Shown one piece after another: positions 53,962 to 64,000 of a stretch of 64,000 nt of DNA. The first letter of the stretch is position 1. Every line of letters begins with the position of its first letter. A program made the translations under genes and the position numbers. The notes under the pieces were generated by a model. The model ran no database searches and had not been told where the DNA came from. It was given only the letters and a program-made list of their open reading frames with translations. Source of the stretch: Klebsiella africana (lineage in GTDB: Bacteria; Pseudomonadota; Gammaproteobacteria; Enterobacterales; Enterobacteriaceae); contig NZ_CP084874.1 in NCBI RefSeq assembly GCF_020526085.1, positions 5,146,001 to 5,210,000 on the forward strand. The letters run 5' to 3'.

Positions 53962-55467
53962 TTACTCCTGATTCACACGGTTAAGCTTGCCCACAGCGGC
54001 AGCCATCAATACTTCCTGGGTGGCCTGCTCGCGTGTGAATTCACCGCCGAGATGCCCTTCATGCATCACTATGATGCGATCGCTCATGCCCAACACTTCC
54101 GGCATCTCGGAGGAGACCAGAATGATGCTCAGGCCATCGGCTTTGAACTGATTGATGAGCTGGTAGATCTCTTTCTTCGCCCCGACGTCGACGCCGCGGG
54201 TCGGTTCATCGAGGATCAGCACCTTCGGCCGGGTCATCAGCCCGCGGGCGATGGCGACCTTTTGCTGGTTGCCACCGGAAAGCAGACCGATCGCCTGCTC
54301 CATGGACGGCGTTTTCACGTTAAACAGCCGAATGAAATCACTCACCGCCTGCTGTTCATCTTTATGCTTAAGGCTGCCGCCCGCCCGGCTGAAATAGCGC
54401 AGCGCCGTCAGGGACATGTTTTCTTTAACCGACATCCCCAGTACCAGGCCATCGCGCTTACGGTCTTCGGAGATATAGACAATGCCGTTCGCCAGGCCAT
54501 CCTGCGGCGAGCGGGTCACCACTTCGCGACCGTCGAGCGTGACGGAACCACTGCTGCGCGGCAGCGCGCCGTACAGCACTTTCATCAGTTCTGTCCGCCC
54601 GGCGCCCATCAGCCCGGCAACACCCAGGATTTCCCCCTGGCGCAAGGTAAAGGTCACGTTTTCCACGCCCGGGCCGCAGAGATTATCGACCTTCAGGCGC
54701 ACCGCGCCCGGCGCCTTGTCGAGATGCGGATACTGATCTTCCAGCTTACGGCCAACCATCATCTCGATCAGACGGTCTTCATCCAGCGAGGTGACCTCAC
54801 GTTCGGCGATAAACTGCCCGTCGCGGAACACAGTTACGTCGTCGCAAATCTCGAAGATCTCTTTCATGCGGTGGGAGATGTAGACGATACCGCGCCCCTG
54901 CGACTTCAGTTCGCGAATGACGCGGAACAGCGATTCGGTTTCGGTATCAGTCAGCGCATCGGTCGGTTCATCCATGATGATGACTTTCGACTCGAAGCTC
55001 AGCACTTTAGCGATCTCCACCATTTGCTGATCGCCAATCGACAGATCGCCCACCAGCTTCTGGCTGGTAAAGCGGAGATTCAGCTTCGCCAACAGCTTGT
55101 CCGCTTCGGCATACATCCGCTTCCAGTCGATTTTGCCAAAGCGGTTCACGAACTCGCGGCCGAGGAAGATGTTCTCGGCGATCGTCAACTGCGGGATCAG
55201 GTTCAGTTCCTGATGAATTATGCCGATCCCGGCTTCCTGGGAGGATTTTGGGCCGTTAAAGGTCGTCTCTTTGCCTAACCACAGCAAAGAACCGGCATCA
55301 CGGGTGTAGATCCCGGTCAGCACCTTCATCATGGTGGATTTGCCAGCGCCATTCTCCCCAACCAGCGCCATCACCCGGCCAGCATAGACATTCAGCGCCG
55401 CGCCGGAGAGCGCCTTGACGCCAGGGAACGCTTTATCGATCCCTTTCAGTTGCAATAAGGCTTCCAT
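53962..55467 (-). CDS. rbsA: Ribose ABC transporter ATPase (fused double cassette)
   Basis: A 501-residue protein with two ABC domains. The first has Walker [13 protein letters not shown], the signature [13 protein letters not shown] and Walker [12 protein letters not shown]. The second has a degenerate Walker A region ([12 protein letters not shown]), with signature [13 protein letters not shown] and Walker [13 protein letters not shown]. This asymmetry is normal for sugar importers of the RbsA/MglA type. The ATG at 55467 gives the E. coli length; an upstream extension of 16 codons overlaps rbsD and is rejected. Confidence 0.97.
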   Translation of the reverse strand: MEALLQLKGIDKAFPGVKALSGAALNVYAGRVMALVGENGAGKSTMMKVLTGIYTRDAGSLLWLGKETTFNGPKSSQEAGIGIIHQELNLIPQLTIAENIFLGREFVNRFGKIDWKRMYAEADKLLAKLNLRFTSQKLVGDLSIGDQQMVEIAKVLSFESKVIIMDEPTDALTDTETESLFRVIRELKSQGRGIVYISHRMKEIFEICDDVTVFRDGQFIAEREVTSLDEDRLIEMMVGRKLEDQYPHLDKAPGAVRLKVDNLCGPGVENVTFTLRQGEILGVAGLMGAGRTELMKVLYGALPRSSGSVTLDGREVVTRSPQDGLANGIVYISEDRKRDGLVLGMSVKENMSLTALRYFSRAGGSLKHKDEQQAVSDFIRLFNVKTPSMEQAIGLLSGGNQQKVAIARGLMTRPKVLILDEPTRGVDVGAKKEIYQLINQFKADGLSIILVSSEMPEVLGMSDRIIVMHEGHLGGEFTREQATQEVLMAAAVGKLNRVNQE

Positions 55468-55477
55468 GACGACGACC

Positions 55478-55897
55478 TCAGAACGTAACGCCGGCACAGA
55501 GAATAATATTCGCAAACGGGGAACACTCCCCGCTGCGAATTACCGCCTGACTGTCTGCGGTTTGTTTTTTGAACTGCTCATGGCTGGTGTAACGAATTTC
55601 AATGGTATTTCCCTGGTGCTGCTGCAGCTGCTCAAGGTGGTTGAGCAACGTCGCGTGAAGCTGCGGATTATGGATTTTAATCTCTTCCGCGATGACAGCC
55701 GCTTCAACCTGCATTTCCGTCGTTACCACTTCCAGTACCTGCATAAAGGAAGGTACGCCCTGAGTCAGCGCCATATCAATGCGCGTGCTACTGCGGGGAA
55801 CCGGTAATCCGGCATCGCAGACCACCAGCGTATCGGTGTGGCCCAGGCAGGAGATGACCGCGGAAATATCAGCGTTAAGTACGGTGCCTTTTTTCAT
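55478..55897 (-). CDS. rbsD: D-ribose pyranase
   Basis: A 139-residue enzyme that converts beta-ribopyranose to ribofuranose so that ribokinase can use it. The conserved [13 protein letters not shown]-terminus with the catalytic-site His in [19 protein letters not shown] is present. It is the first gene of the operon. A GTG six codons upstream is open but the ATG gives the family start. Confidence 0.96.
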   Translation of the reverse strand: MKKGTVLNADISAVISCLGHTDTLVVCDAGLPVPRSSTRIDMALTQGVPSFMQVLEVVTTEMQVEAAVIAEEIKIHNPQLHATLLNHLEQLQQHQGNTIEIRYTSHEQFKKQTADSQAVIRSGECSPFANIILCAGVTF

Positions 55898-55915
55898 TTT
55901 TCTCTTTTGCTCCAC

Positions 55916-56011
55916 TAGCGAAACGTTTCGCTAACATAATTATTATCAATGTGTGAGCAGAAAACCATCACCAGAAGAGAGAAATGTGATCGCCATCGAA
56001 ACGTTTCGCGA
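55916..56011 (-). promoter_or_regulatory. RbsR operators and CRP-like site upstream of rbsD
   Basis: TAGCGAAACGTTTCGCTA (55916-55933) is a perfect 18-base palindrome of LacI-family type and lies 19 bases before the rbsD ATG. A second copy of its core, CGAAACGTTTCG, lies at 55997-56008, about 78 bases away centre to centre. TGTGATCGCCATCGAA beside the second copy resembles a CRP site. An AT-rich -10-like stretch (GATAATAATTATG) lies between the two palindromes. Confidence 0.8.
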
Positions 56012-56047
56012 GACAGAGACAGGACGTGACAGCCGGAACAAGAAACA

Positions 56048-56078
56048 AAAAGCCCTTCACAAGGGAAGGGCTTTTTTA
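56048..56078. terminator. Terminator of kup
   Basis: AGCCCTTC (56051-56058) / GAAGGGCT (56065-56072), with T-rich flanks on both strands, lies just past the kup stop on the minus strand. It separates kup from the rbs promoter. Confidence 0.85.
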
Positions 56079-56080
56079 CA

Positions 56081-57949
56081 TTAGATTTCGACCTGAGTAC
56101 CGAGCTCGATAACCCGGTTTGGCGGAATTTCAAACTGATCCGGCGCGCGCAAGGCGTTGCGCTGCAGCAGCAGATAAAGCTTGCCGCGCAGGCGCAGATA
56201 CCATGGCCGTTTGCCGATAATCAGCGACTCATGCGACATAAAGAACGAGGTCTCCATCATCCGGCAACTGAGCCCTTCCAGGCCACAGCGGTGGAACACC
56301 TCTTCAACGTTAGGCGTTTCCCGCCAGCCGTAGCTGGCCACCACCCGCCAGAAGGAGGGGGACAGCTGTTCAATCTGCACCCGGCGAACGTTATGCACGT
56401 AAGGCGCATCTTCGGTGCGTAGGGTCAGGAGGATCACTCGCTCATGCAGTACCTTGTTGTGCTTCAGGTTATGCAGCAGGGCAAAGGGGATCACGTTCAG
56501 GGCGCGGGACATATACACCGCAGTACCCGGCACACGCACTGGCGGTGACTTCTCCAGCGAAGAGATCATCGCTTCCAGCGAGTTACCATGCTCGTGCATC
56601 CGGCGCAGCAGGCGGAAACGCTCGCTCTTCCAGGTCGTCATCACCGTAAACATCACCATACCCAGGGACAACGGCAGCCAGCCGCCGGAGACAATCTTAT
56701 CGAGGTTCGCCGAGAACAGCGGAATATCAATGCACAGGAAGGCCACCAGCATCAGGCCGACAAATAGCTTGTTCCAGTGCCAGTTTTTGCGCGCCACGGT
56801 CGCCGACAGAATGGAGGTCAGCACCATGGTGCCCGTTACCGCGATACCATACGCCGCCGCCAGGTTAGAAGAATGCTCAAAGCTGACGATAACGATGACC
56901 ACAGAAACGTATAGCAGCCAGTTAATGAATGGAATGTAAATCTGCCCGGACTCCATTTCCGAGGTATGGATAATGCGCATCGGCGACAGATAGCCCAGAC
57001 GTACTGCCTGACGGGTCAGAGAGAAGACCCCGGAAATCACCGCCTGCGAGGCGATAACCGTCGCCAGCGTGGCGATAATCAGCATCGGGATCAGCGCCCA
57101 CTCAGGCGCCAGCAGGAAGAACGGGTTTTTAATCGCTTCCGGGTGCTTCAGCAGCAGCGCGCCCTGGCCAAAATAGTTCAGCACCAACGAGGGCAGCACC
57201 ACGGAGAACCAGGCTACGCGGATCGGCAGTTTGCCGAAGTGGCCCATATCGGCATACAGCGCTTCCACCCCGGTAATCGACAGCACCACCGCGCCAAGCG
57301 CAATAAAGGAAACGGTCTTGTACTGCAGGAAGAAGTGCACAGCCCAGTAGGGGTTCAGCGCCTGCAGAACTTCCGGATTAGCGTAAATGCTTCGCGCGCC
57401 CAGCACCGCCAGCAACAGGAACCAGATCAGCATAATCGGCGCAAACAGCTTGCCGACCATGCCGGTGCCGTGCTTTTGGATCACAAACAGCAGGGTAAGC
57501 ACGATAATGGAGATAGGGACAATCCAGGTATCGAGCTGCGGGGCGATAATTTCTAACCCCTCAATTGCCGACATCACCGAAATGGCTGGGGTAATCACCA
57601 CTTCGCCATAGAAGAAGCTGCCGCCGACCAGGCCGAGGATCACCAGCACGGAGGTCATTCTGGCCGAGGTGTTGCGTCCGGCCAGCGACATCAACGTTAA
57701 GATCCCGCCTTCCCCGGCGTTATCCGCCCGCATCACGAAGGTGATGTATTTAATTGATACGGTAAAGATTAACAGCCAGAAAATTAGCGACAAAAAGCCA
57801 AAAACGGCATCGCGCTCTACGCCAAAGCCAAACTGACCTGACAGGCATTCGCGCAAGGTATACAGTGGACTGGTACCGATATCGCCGTACACCACGCCGA
57901 TGGCCGCCAGCGTTAACGCCGGCAACGATTGTTTATTATCAGTGCTCAT
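56081..57949 (-). CDS. kup: Low-affinity potassium transporter Kup
   Basis: A 622-residue K+/H+ symporter with twelve predicted helices in the first 430 residues and a cytoplasmic C-terminal domain. The family-defining [17 protein letters not shown] near the N-terminus, and [20 protein letters not shown], are intact. Kup is constitutive and important at low pH and high osmolarity; it also carries caesium. It diverges from ravA across about 217 bases with no gene. Confidence 0.97.
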   Translation of the reverse strand: MSTDNKQSLPALTLAAIGVVYGDIGTSPLYTLRECLSGQFGFGVERDAVFGFLSLIFWLLIFTVSIKYITFVMRADNAGEGGILTLMSLAGRNTSARMTSVLVILGLVGGSFFYGEVVITPAISVMSAIEGLEIIAPQLDTWIVPISIIVLTLLFVIQKHGTGMVGKLFAPIMLIWFLLLAVLGARSIYANPEVLQALNPYWAVHFFLQYKTVSFIALGAVVLSITGVEALYADMGHFGKLPIRVAWFSVVLPSLVLNYFGQGALLLKHPEAIKNPFFLLAPEWALIPMLIIATLATVIASQAVISGVFSLTRQAVRLGYLSPMRIIHTSEMESGQIYIPFINWLLYVSVVIVIVSFEHSSNLAAAYGIAVTGTMVLTSILSATVARKNWHWNKLFVGLMLVAFLCIDIPLFSANLDKIVSGGWLPLSLGMVMFTVMTTWKSERFRLLRRMHEHGNSLEAMISSLEKSPPVRVPGTAVYMSRALNVIPFALLHNLKHNKVLHERVILLTLRTEDAPYVHNVRRVQIEQLSPSFWRVVASYGWRETPNVEEVFHRCGLEGLSCRMMETSFFMSHESLIIGKRPWYLRLRGKLYLLLQRNALRAPDQFEIPPNRVIELGTQVEI

Positions 57950-58166
57950 AGACTAGTCTTTTCGTTTATAAAACAAATGTGTGCCTAGTCCCTTGGCCCA
58001 CAAAAAGCGCACAGTATGCACGATTATTTGCGAAATCGTACCCCTAACAGACACCATATTAACCTGGCTCAAAAAAAATAAATCGATTCTTCAGGCTATT
58101 ACCGCCCCTGCTCTAACATCTATACTCGTCCAAATAACGATACACGACAAAGCATCCAACACAATT

Positions 58167-59666
58167 ATGGCTCAAACACATTTACTGGCTGAAAGAATTT
58201 CCCGGCTCAGCGCGGCACTTGAAAAAGGACTCTTTGAACGCAGTCATGCGATACGCCTCTGCCTGCTGGCGGCGCTCAGCGGCGAGAGCGTTTTTTTGCT
58301 CGGTCCGCCGGGGATCGCCAAAAGCCTGATTGCCCGCCGCCTAAAATTTGCCTTCCAGCAGGCGCGCGCGTTTGAATACCTCATGACCCGCTTCTCCACC
58401 CCGGAAGAGGTTTTTGGGCCACTGTCCATTCAGGCGCTGAAAGATGAAGGCCGTTACGAACGTTTAACCGCCGGCTACCTGCCGGAAGCGGAAATCGTGT
58501 TTCTCGATGAAATATGGAAAGCAGGCCCGGCTATCCTCAACACCCTACTGACGGCGATTAACGAACGTCATTTCCGCAACGGCGCGCACGAAGAGAAAAT
58601 CCCGATGCGTCTGCTGGTGGCCGCGTCGAACGAACTTCCCGAAGCTGACAGCAGCCTGGAAGCACTGTATGACCGTATGCTGATCCGTCTGTGGCTCGAT
58701 AAGGTGCAGGATAAAGGCAATTTCCGTTCAATGCTGCTGAGCCAGCAGGATGAAAACAGCAATCCGGTCCCCAGCGCTTTACAGGTCAGTGACGAGGAAT
58801 TTACCCAATGGCAGCAGCAGATCGGCAATATCAAACTGCCGGACGCTGTGTTTGAGCTGATATTCCAGCTCCGCCAGCAGCTGGACGCCCTGCCAAATGC
58901 TCCGTATGTGTCAGATCGCCGCTGGAAAAAAGCCATACGCCTGCTGCAGGCCAGCGCCTTCTTCAGCGGCCGCGACAGTATCGCGCCGATTGACCTGATC
59001 CTGCTGAAAGATTGTCTGTGGCACAACGTCGAAAGTATGAACCTGATGTCGCAGCAGCTGGAAACGCTAATGACCTGTCACGCCTGGCAACAGCAGGCGA
59101 TGCTGACGCGACTGGGAGCGATTGTGCAGCGACGCATTCAGATCCAACAGCAGCAAAGCGACAAAACGGCGCTGAAGGTCACCCGCCTTGGCGGGATGTT
59201 TAGCCGTAAGCCGCATTATGAACTGCCAGCGGAGATTCAGGGGGCAACCCTGACGCTGCTGCTGCAGCAGCCGCTCAAACTTCATGATATGGAAGTGATA
59301 CATATCACCTTCGAGCGCGATGCTTTATCTAGTTGGCTGGAAAAGGGCGGCGAGATCCGCGGAAAGCTTAACGGGATCGGCTTTCCCCAACTGCTTAATA
59401 TGGATGTCGACACCAGCCAGCACCTGGTGGTCCGCGACGTCAGCCTGCAGGGCTCACGCCTCGCGCTGCCCGGCAGCGCAGCGCAGGAGAATATGCCGGC
59501 GGAAATTCGCCAGCAGCTGGAAGCGCTGGATGATGAGTGGCACCAGCAACATAACCGCTTCAGCGAGCAGCAAAAGTGCCTGTTTATCCCGGTCGAGTGG
59601 CTGGGAAGAATTGAAGCCAGCCTGCAGGACGTCGGCGCGCAGATTAAACAGGCGAAGCAGCCATGA
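58167..59666 (+). CDS. ravA: RavA, MoxR-family AAA+ ATPase
   Basis: A 499-residue hexameric ATPase that works with ViaA and binds the inducible lysine decarboxylase LdcI. Walker A is [11 protein letters not shown] (about 45-55), Walker B is [12 protein letters not shown], sensor 1 is VAASNELPE, and the LARA-type inserted domain follows the AAA+ core. The open frame extends 62 codons upstream, but [12 protein letters not shown] matches the E. coli start. No strong ribosome site is seen. It overlaps viaA by 4 bases. Confidence 0.95.
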   Translation: MAQTHLLAERISRLSAALEKGLFERSHAIRLCLLAALSGESVFLLGPPGIAKSLIARRLKFAFQQARAFEYLMTRFSTPEEVFGPLSIQALKDEGRYERLTAGYLPEAEIVFLDEIWKAGPAILNTLLTAINERHFRNGAHEEKIPMRLLVAASNELPEADSSLEALYDRMLIRLWLDKVQDKGNFRSMLLSQQDENSNPVPSALQVSDEEFTQWQQQIGNIKLPDAVFELIFQLRQQLDALPNAPYVSDRRWKKAIRLLQASAFFSGRDSIAPIDLILLKDCLWHNVESMNLMSQQLETLMTCHAWQQQAMLTRLGAIVQRRIQIQQQQSDKTALKVTRLGGMFSRKPHYELPAEIQGATLTLLLQQPLKLHDMEVIHITFERDALSSWLEKGGEIRGKLNGIGFPQLLNMDVDTSQHLVVRDVSLQGSRLALPGSAAQENMPAEIRQQLEALDDEWHQQHNRFSEQQKCLFIPVEWLGRIEASLQDVGAQIKQAKQP

Positions 59667-61111
59667 CGCTCGATATGCTGAATGTCATGCTGGCAGTCAG
59701 CGAAGAGGGAATGATCGAGGAGATGCTGCTGGCGCTGCTGGCCTCTCCTCAGCTGGCGATTTTCTTTGAAAAATTTCCCCGGCTGAAAAACATCATCGCG
59801 GCAGATATTCCACGCTGGCGGGAAGCCGTTCGCGCTCGCTTAAAAGAAGTTAACATCCCGCCGGATCTGGACGTCGAAGTGCAAACCTATCAGCAGGCTC
59901 AGCTGCTCTCTACCTCGCAGTTTATCGTCCAGCTTCCACAGATCCTCGGCAAACTGCACCAGCTCCAGTCCCCTTTTGCCGCCCAGGCGCAGAAGCTGGT
60001 GGACGACAATGCCACCTTTACTCCGGCGCTGCATACGCTGTTTTTACAGCGCTGGCGCCTGAGCCTGGTGGTGCAAGCCACCAGCCTTAACCAGCAGCTG
60101 CTGGATGAGGAGCGCGACCAGTTGCTCAGTGAGGTCCAGGAACGAATGACGCTCAGCGGTCAGCTCGATCCAGTGCTGGCGGACAATGACACCGCCGCCG
60201 GACGCCTGTGGGACATGAGCGCTGGCGAACTCAAACGAGGCGACTACCAGCTGATCGTGCGCTATGGCGATTTTCTTAACCAGCAACCGGAACTGCTGCA
60301 GCTGGCGGAACAGCTGGGGCGTTCACGGGAAGCGAAATCCGTCCCGAAAAAAGATGCGCCGATGGAAACTTTCCGCAGCCTGGTACGCGAACCGGCGACG
60401 GTGCCAGAGCAGGTCGACGGCCTCCAGCAGAGCGATGATATTCTGCGCCTGCTGCCGCCGGAGCTGGCGACGCTCGGCATCACGGAGCTGGAGTTTGAAT
60501 TTTATCGCAAGCTGGTGGAGAAGCAGTTGCTCACTTACCGGCTGCACGGCGACGCCTGGCGCGAGAAAATCACCGAACGCCCGGTGACGCGCCAGGATTT
60601 TGATGAACAGCCGCGCGGGCCGTTCATTGTCTGCGTCGATACGTCAGGATCGATGGGCGGTTTTAACGAACAGTGCGCTAAGGCCTTTTGTCTGGCCCTG
60701 ATGCGCATCGCGCTGGCCGATAACCGCCGCTGCTTTATTATGCTGTTCTCCAGCGAAGTGGTGCATTACGAGCTGACCAGCGAGAGCGGACTGGAGCAGG
60801 CGATCCGCTTCCTGAGCCAGCGTTTTCGCGGCGGTACCGATTTGGCCAGCTGTTTTCGCGCCATTATTGAACGTCTGCAAAACCCGCAATGGGTGGATGC
60901 CGATGCTGTCGTGATCTCTGACTTTATTGCCCAGCGGTTGCCGGATGAGGTGATTGCTCAGGTGGGGGAGTTACAGCGTAAGCATCAGCACCGTTTTCAC
61001 GCGGTGGCGATGTCGGTACATGGCAAGCCCGGTATCATGCGTATCTTCGATCATATCTGGCGCTTTGATACCGGGTTGCGTAGCCGCCTGCTGCGACGCT
61101 GGCGGCGATAA
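59663..61111 (+). CDS. viaA: ViaA, von Willebrand factor A domain partner of RavA
   Basis: A 482-residue protein. The C-terminal VWA domain has an intact MIDAS motif ([10 protein letters not shown], about residues 322-331), a Thr in RGGTDLAS and an Asp in VISDFIAQ. The N-terminal half is helical. The pair is linked to insertion or function of Fe-S and respiratory complexes (fumarate reductase, Nuo) and to aminoglycoside sensitivity in E. coli. It is translationally coupled to ravA (ATGA) and convergent with asnA. Confidence 0.95.
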   Translation: MTLDMLNVMLAVSEEGMIEEMLLALLASPQLAIFFEKFPRLKNIIAADIPRWREAVRARLKEVNIPPDLDVEVQTYQQAQLLSTSQFIVQLPQILGKLHQLQSPFAAQAQKLVDDNATFTPALHTLFLQRWRLSLVVQATSLNQQLLDEERDQLLSEVQERMTLSGQLDPVLADNDTAAGRLWDMSAGELKRGDYQLIVRYGDFLNQQPELLQLAEQLGRSREAKSVPKKDAPMETFRSLVREPATVPEQVDGLQQSDDILRLLPPELATLGITELEFEFYRKLVEKQLLTYRLHGDAWREKITERPVTRQDFDEQPRGPFIVCVDTSGSMGGFNEQCAKAFCLALMRIALADNRRCFIMLFSSEVVHYELTSESGLEQAIRFLSQRFRGGTDLASCFRAIIERLQNPQWVDADAVVISDFIAQRLPDEVIAQVGELQRKHQHRFHAVAMSVHGKPGIMRIFDHIWRFDTGLRSRLLRRWRR

Positions 61112-61113
61112 CG

Positions 61114-62106
61114 TTACAACAGAGCGGAAACGCTTTCGCGAACCTGCGCTGGCCATACGCCGCACTGCACCTGACCGATATGGTCAAGCTGCAGCAACAG
61201 CATCGTCAAACGAGACTGGCCAATGCCGCCGCCGATAGTCTGCGGCATCTCACCACGCAACAGCGCCTGGTGCCACTCCAGTTTCAGACGATCTTCATCG
61301 CCGGTCAGCGCCAGCTGGCGTTTCAGCGCTTCGGCATCAACGCGGATCCCCATTGAAGAGATCTCGAACGCATCCTCCAGCACCGGGTTCCACACCAGGA
61401 TATCGCCGTTCAGACCGGCAAAACCTTCAGAAACCTCAGTACTCCAGTCATCATAATCCGGCGCACGGACGTCGTGACGCTTGCCATCAGATAGTTTGCC
61501 GCCGATACCGATTAAGAAAACAGCGCCCAGCTCTTTGGCAATCGCCCGCTCGCGGCCTTTGGCGTCAAGATCCGGATAGCGGCTCAGCAGCTCCTGGCTG
61601 TGAACAAAGTGAATCTGTTCCGGCAGAAATGGCGTCAGACCAAATTCCTGACTGACCGCCAGCTCGGTGGCTTTGATCCCGGCGTAAATCGCCTCGACGG
61701 TTGCCTTTAGGGTGCCGACGTGACGCTCTTCATCCCCCATCACGCGCTCCCAGTCCCACTGGTCGACATAGACGGAATGGATCGGTGTCAGACGGTCTTC
61801 ATCGGGGCGAAGGGCCTTCATATGCGTGTACAGCCCTTCGCCCGCGCTGAAGTCGTGTTGTCCCAGGGTTTGACGCTTCCACTTCGCCAGTGAATGAACC
61901 ACTTCGAACTGGGCGTCGGGCAGTGTTTTCACTTTTACCTGAACCGCTTTCTCGCAGCCGGACAAGTTATCCTGCGTCCCATCACCCACACGGCTTAAGA
62001 TTGGCGCCTGGACTTCAATCAGGCCAAGCTTCTCTTCCAGCTGACGGGAAAAGTGGGATTTAACGAAACTGATCTGGCGTTGTTTTGCGATATATACGGT
62101 TTTCAT
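61114..62106 (-). CDS. asnA: Aspartate-ammonia ligase (asparagine synthetase A)
   Basis: A 330-residue ammonia-dependent enzyme with a class II aminoacyl-tRNA-synthetase-like fold. It has [29 protein letters not shown] and the C-terminal motif [14 protein letters not shown] for ATP binding. It ends 2 bases from the viaA stop on the other strand. It diverges from asnC, its asparagine-sensing activator, across about 150 bases. Confidence 0.97.
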   Translation of the reverse strand: MKTVYIAKQRQISFVKSHFSRQLEEKLGLIEVQAPILSRVGDGTQDNLSGCEKAVQVKVKTLPDAQFEVVHSLAKWKRQTLGQHDFSAGEGLYTHMKALRPDEDRLTPIHSVYVDQWDWERVMGDEERHVGTLKATVEAIYAGIKATELAVSQEFGLTPFLPEQIHFVHSQELLSRYPDLDAKGRERAIAKELGAVFLIGIGGKLSDGKRHDVRAPDYDDWSTEVSEGFAGLNGDILVWNPVLEDAFEISSMGIRVDAEALKRQLALTGDEDRLKLEWHQALLRGEMPQTIGGGIGQSRLTMLLLQLDHIGQVQCGVWPAQVRESVSALL

Positions 62107-62258
62107 TTTTTATGACTCCTGCGTCCTGTTGCCATTGATTAAGCAACAAAACAGCGCCCCAATACAATAATCAATCAATAAAAAGCCGCATCAACTTTTA
62201 ATTCATTAAAATATGGCGCTAAAATAGTAAGAACCCTCAAACTTCATAAGAAAAAGAT

Positions 62259-62717
62259 ATGGAAAATTATCAGATCGACAATCTGGACCGCGGCATTCTT
62301 GATGCGCTGATGGCTAACGCCCGTACCGCCTATGCCGAACTGGCCAAACAGTTCAGCGTCAGCCCGGGCACCATTCACGTACGCGTCGAAAAGATGAAGC
62401 AGGCGGGCATTATTACCGGTGCGCGTATAGATGTTAGCCCCAAGCAGCTGGGATACGACGTTGGGTGCTTCATCGGCATTATTCTAAAAAGCGCCAAAGA
62501 CTACCCCTCCGCCCTCGCCCGCCTGGAAAGTCTGGAGGAGGTTACCGAGGCTTACTACACCACCGGCCACTACAGCATCTTTATTAAGGTGATGTGTAAA
62601 TCCATCGATGCTCTGCAGCAGGTACTTATCAACAAGATTCAAACAATCGATGAAATTCAATCCACTGAAACGCTGATCGTGCTGCAGAACCCGATCATGC
62701 GTACCATCAAGCCCTAA
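62259..62717 (+). CDS. asnC: AsnC, Lrp/AsnC-family regulator
   Basis: A 152-residue regulator of asnA that responds to asparagine. The N-terminal helix-turn-helix (AELAKQFSVSPGTIHVRVEKMKQAG, about 25-49) and the C-terminal RAM ligand domain (VTEAYYTTGHYSIFIKVMC) are standard. Its transcription runs toward mioC and oriC. Confidence 0.97.
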   Translation: MENYQIDNLDRGILDALMANARTAYAELAKQFSVSPGTIHVRVEKMKQAGIITGARIDVSPKQLGYDVGCFIGIILKSAKDYPSALARLESLEEVTEAYYTTGHYSIFIKVMCKSIDALQQVLINKIQTIDEIQSTETLIVLQNPIMRTIKP

Positions 62718-62738
62718 TCGCTTTTTTTAATCCCACAT

Positions 62739-62747
62739 TTTTCCACA
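62739..62747 (+). promoter_or_regulatory. DnaA-box-like site in the mioC promoter
   Basis: TTTTCCACA differs from the consensus TTATCCACA at one base. It lies about 25 bases before a TACAAT -10-like element (62773-62778) of mioC. DnaA repression of mioC is known in E. coli. Confidence 0.6.
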
Positions 62748-62816
62748 GGTAGATCCCAGCTCGCTCACAGCGTACAATACGCCACTCTGAACAGTTGAGC
62801 GGGCGATCGGCGATCT

Positions 62817-63257
62817 ATGGCAGACATTACACTTATCAGCGGCAGCACCCTGGGCAGTGCGGAATATGTAGCAGAACATCTGGCGGAAAAGCTGGAAGAA
62901 GCGGGCTATAGCACTGACATCCAGCACGGTCCGCTGGTGGACGATCTGCAGGCGCAAGGGATCTGGTTAGTGATCTCTTCCACCCATGGCGCCGGGGACA
63001 TTCCCGACAACCTGGTTCCCTTCTATGACGCGCTGCAGGAGAAGCAGGTCGATCTTTCCGCCGTGCGCTTTGGCGCCATCGGGATCGGCAGCCGCGAATA
63101 CGACACCTTTTGTGGCGCGATCGATAAAGTAGAAGCGGCGCTGAAGGACTGCGGGGCAAAACAGATCGGTGAGACGCTGAAGATCAACGTCCTGGAACAC
63201 GAAATTCCGGAGGATCCGGCGGAAATCTGGCTGGGATCCTGGAAAAATTTGCTCTGA
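62817..63257 (+). CDS. mioC: MioC, FMN-binding flavodoxin-like protein
   Basis: A 146-residue short flavodoxin. The phosphate loop is SGSTLGSAEYVAE (about residues 8-20), and the isoalloxazine-side loops are SSTHGAGDIPDN and GIGSREYDTFCG. Its biochemical role in E. coli was linked to biotin synthase electron supply. Transcription from mioC runs into oriC, which borders its stop. It starts with ATG at 62817. Confidence 0.96.
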   Translation: MADITLISGSTLGSAEYVAEHLAEKLEEAGYSTDIQHGPLVDDLQAQGIWLVISSTHGAGDIPDNLVPFYDALQEKQVDLSAVRFGAIGIGSREYDTFCGAIDKVEAALKDCGAKQIGETLKINVLEHEIPEDPAEIWLGSWKNLL

Positions 63258-63261
63258 GAAT

Positions 63262-63545
63262 TGTAAAGATCGTCCGATCTTCTGTGGATAACCATGCTTA
63301 AAAGCTTGGATCAACCGGTAGTTATCCAAAGAATAACCGTAGTATGGTTTTTGTGCTGTGTATAACCCTTCATTCTGATCCCAGCTTATACGGACCAGGA
63401 TCACCGATCATTCACAGATAGTGATCCTTCTTAAGTTTTTGATCTTACTTAATGGATCCGACTTATCCACAAAGAGAGTCGATCCTAATAAGAGATCACA
63501 ATAGAACAGATCTCTATATAAAGATCTTCTTTTTAATAGTCAGGA
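63262..63545. other. oriC: Chromosomal replication origin oriC
   Basis: All elements of an enteric origin are present. DnaA boxes: R4 TGTGGATAA (63283-63291), R3 TTATCCAAA (63322-63330), R2 TGTGTATAA (63357-63365), R5/M-like TCATTCACA (63408-63416) and R1 TTATCCACA (63463-63471). Three 13-mer unwinding repeats ending in GATC follow on the mnmG side at 63485-63497, 63500-63512 and 63514-63526. About fourteen GATC sites for Dam/SeqA lie in the region. Orientation is mioC - R4...R1 - 13-mers - mnmG, as in E. coli. Confidence 0.97.
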
Positions 63546-63638
63546 TCCCGGAGTCTTTCTCGAAAGCCTAAAGTTGAGTAGAATCCACGGCCCGGGCTTC
63601 AATCCATTTCCACACCGCGTTATGCGAGGCAGACCACC

Positions 63639-64000
63639 ATGTTTTATCAGGATCCTTTTGACGTCATTATCATTGGCGGGGGTCATGCAGGCACTGAGGC
63701 CGCAATGGCCGCAGCGCGTATGGGTCAACAGACCCTGCTTTTGACACACAATATCGACACGCTGGGGCAGATGAGCTGCAACCCGGCAATTGGCGGCATT
63801 GGGAAAGGACACCTGGTAAAAGAAGTGGACGCGCTCGGCGGTTTGATGGCCAAAGCGATCGATCAGGCTGGCATTCAGTTTAGGATACTAAACGCCAGCA
63901 AAGGGCCCGCTGTGCGCGCTACCCGCGCCCAGGCCGACCGCGTGCTGTACCGTCAGGCGGTGCGTACTGCGCTGGAGAACCAGCCTAATCTGATGATCTT
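63639..64000 (+). CDS. mnmG: MnmG (GidA), tRNA wobble-uridine modification enzyme, 5' part
   Basis: The first 120 codons of the FAD-binding subunit of the MnmE-MnmG complex, which adds carboxymethylaminomethyl groups to U34 of certain tRNAs. The FAD loop is [21 protein letters not shown] near residues 9-29, and the conserved [17 protein letters not shown] follows at about 47-63. GAGG precedes the ATG. The gene runs off the window; its transcription away from oriC is known to help initiation in E. coli. Confidence 0.96.

Noticed and set aside
54052..55278. 408-codon plus-strand frame opposite rbsA
   Set aside because: Shadow of the rbsA coding strand; rich in His/Gln/Arg and without recognisable domains.
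57981..58166. 62-codon N-terminal extension of RavA
   Set aside because: No ribosome site and no similarity to the family; the internal ATG at 58167 matches the E. coli start.

Overview
The window is a contiguous chromosomal segment of an enterobacterium. Nearly every gene has a close Escherichia coli counterpart, recognised from memory of the E. coli proteins. Base composition, the 16S sequence and non-E. coli insertions (a PFK/PTS operon edge, a PIN-domain toxin pair, an alpha/beta hydrolase) point to the Klebsiella/Raoultella group. The genus is an inference; no search was run.

Layout, left to right. (1) 1-1.7 kb: the edge of a PTS sugar operon with a divergent phosphofructokinase-like kinase, then a small DUF1471 secreted protein. 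(2) 1.8-8.3 kb: fdhD diverging from fdoGHI-fdhE, the aerobic selenocysteine formate dehydrogenase-O and its maturation factors. (3) 8.4-10.2 kb: an accessory pocket with a VapBC-type toxin-antitoxin pair and an HSL-family hydrolase. (4) 10.2-13.1 kb: yiiD, dtd, yihY, yihX. (5) 13.2-24.8 kb: the complete sulfoquinovose (sulfo-EMP) locus yihW-V/U-T-S-R-Q-P-O-ompL, covering regulator, kinase, reductase, aldolase, isomerase, mutarotase, sulfoquinovosidase, two paralogous transporters and a porin. (6) 24.8-31.1 kb: typA and the nitrogen-control operon glnA-glnL-glnG with sigma-54 and NtrC sites. (7) 31.2-42.3 kb: yshB, hemN, a possible unannotated small membrane protein, yihI, the sRNA CsrC, yihA, the sRNA Spot 42, polA, yihG, dsbA, srkA, yihD, mobA and mobB. 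(8) 42.4-47.8 kb: a complete rRNA operon on the minus strand (16S, tRNA-Glu, 23S, 5S). (9) 47.9-57.9 kb: yieP, hsrA, the ribose operon rbsDACBKR on the minus strand, and kup. (10) 58.2-64 kb: ravA-viaA, asnA/asnC, mioC, the replication origin oriC, and the 5' end of mnmG.

The main functional modules are formate respiration, plant-sulfolipid sugar catabolism, nitrogen regulation, ribose uptake and the origin region. I found no wholly new system. The items most worth a second look are: the junction of mobB with yieP across one rRNA operon, which in E. coli flank two different operons; the small membrane ORF tucked between yihI and hemN; the toxin-antitoxin pair with an inverted repeat over its ribosome binding site; the PFK-like kinase with altered sugar-phosphate contacts; and paired RbsR-like palindromes.
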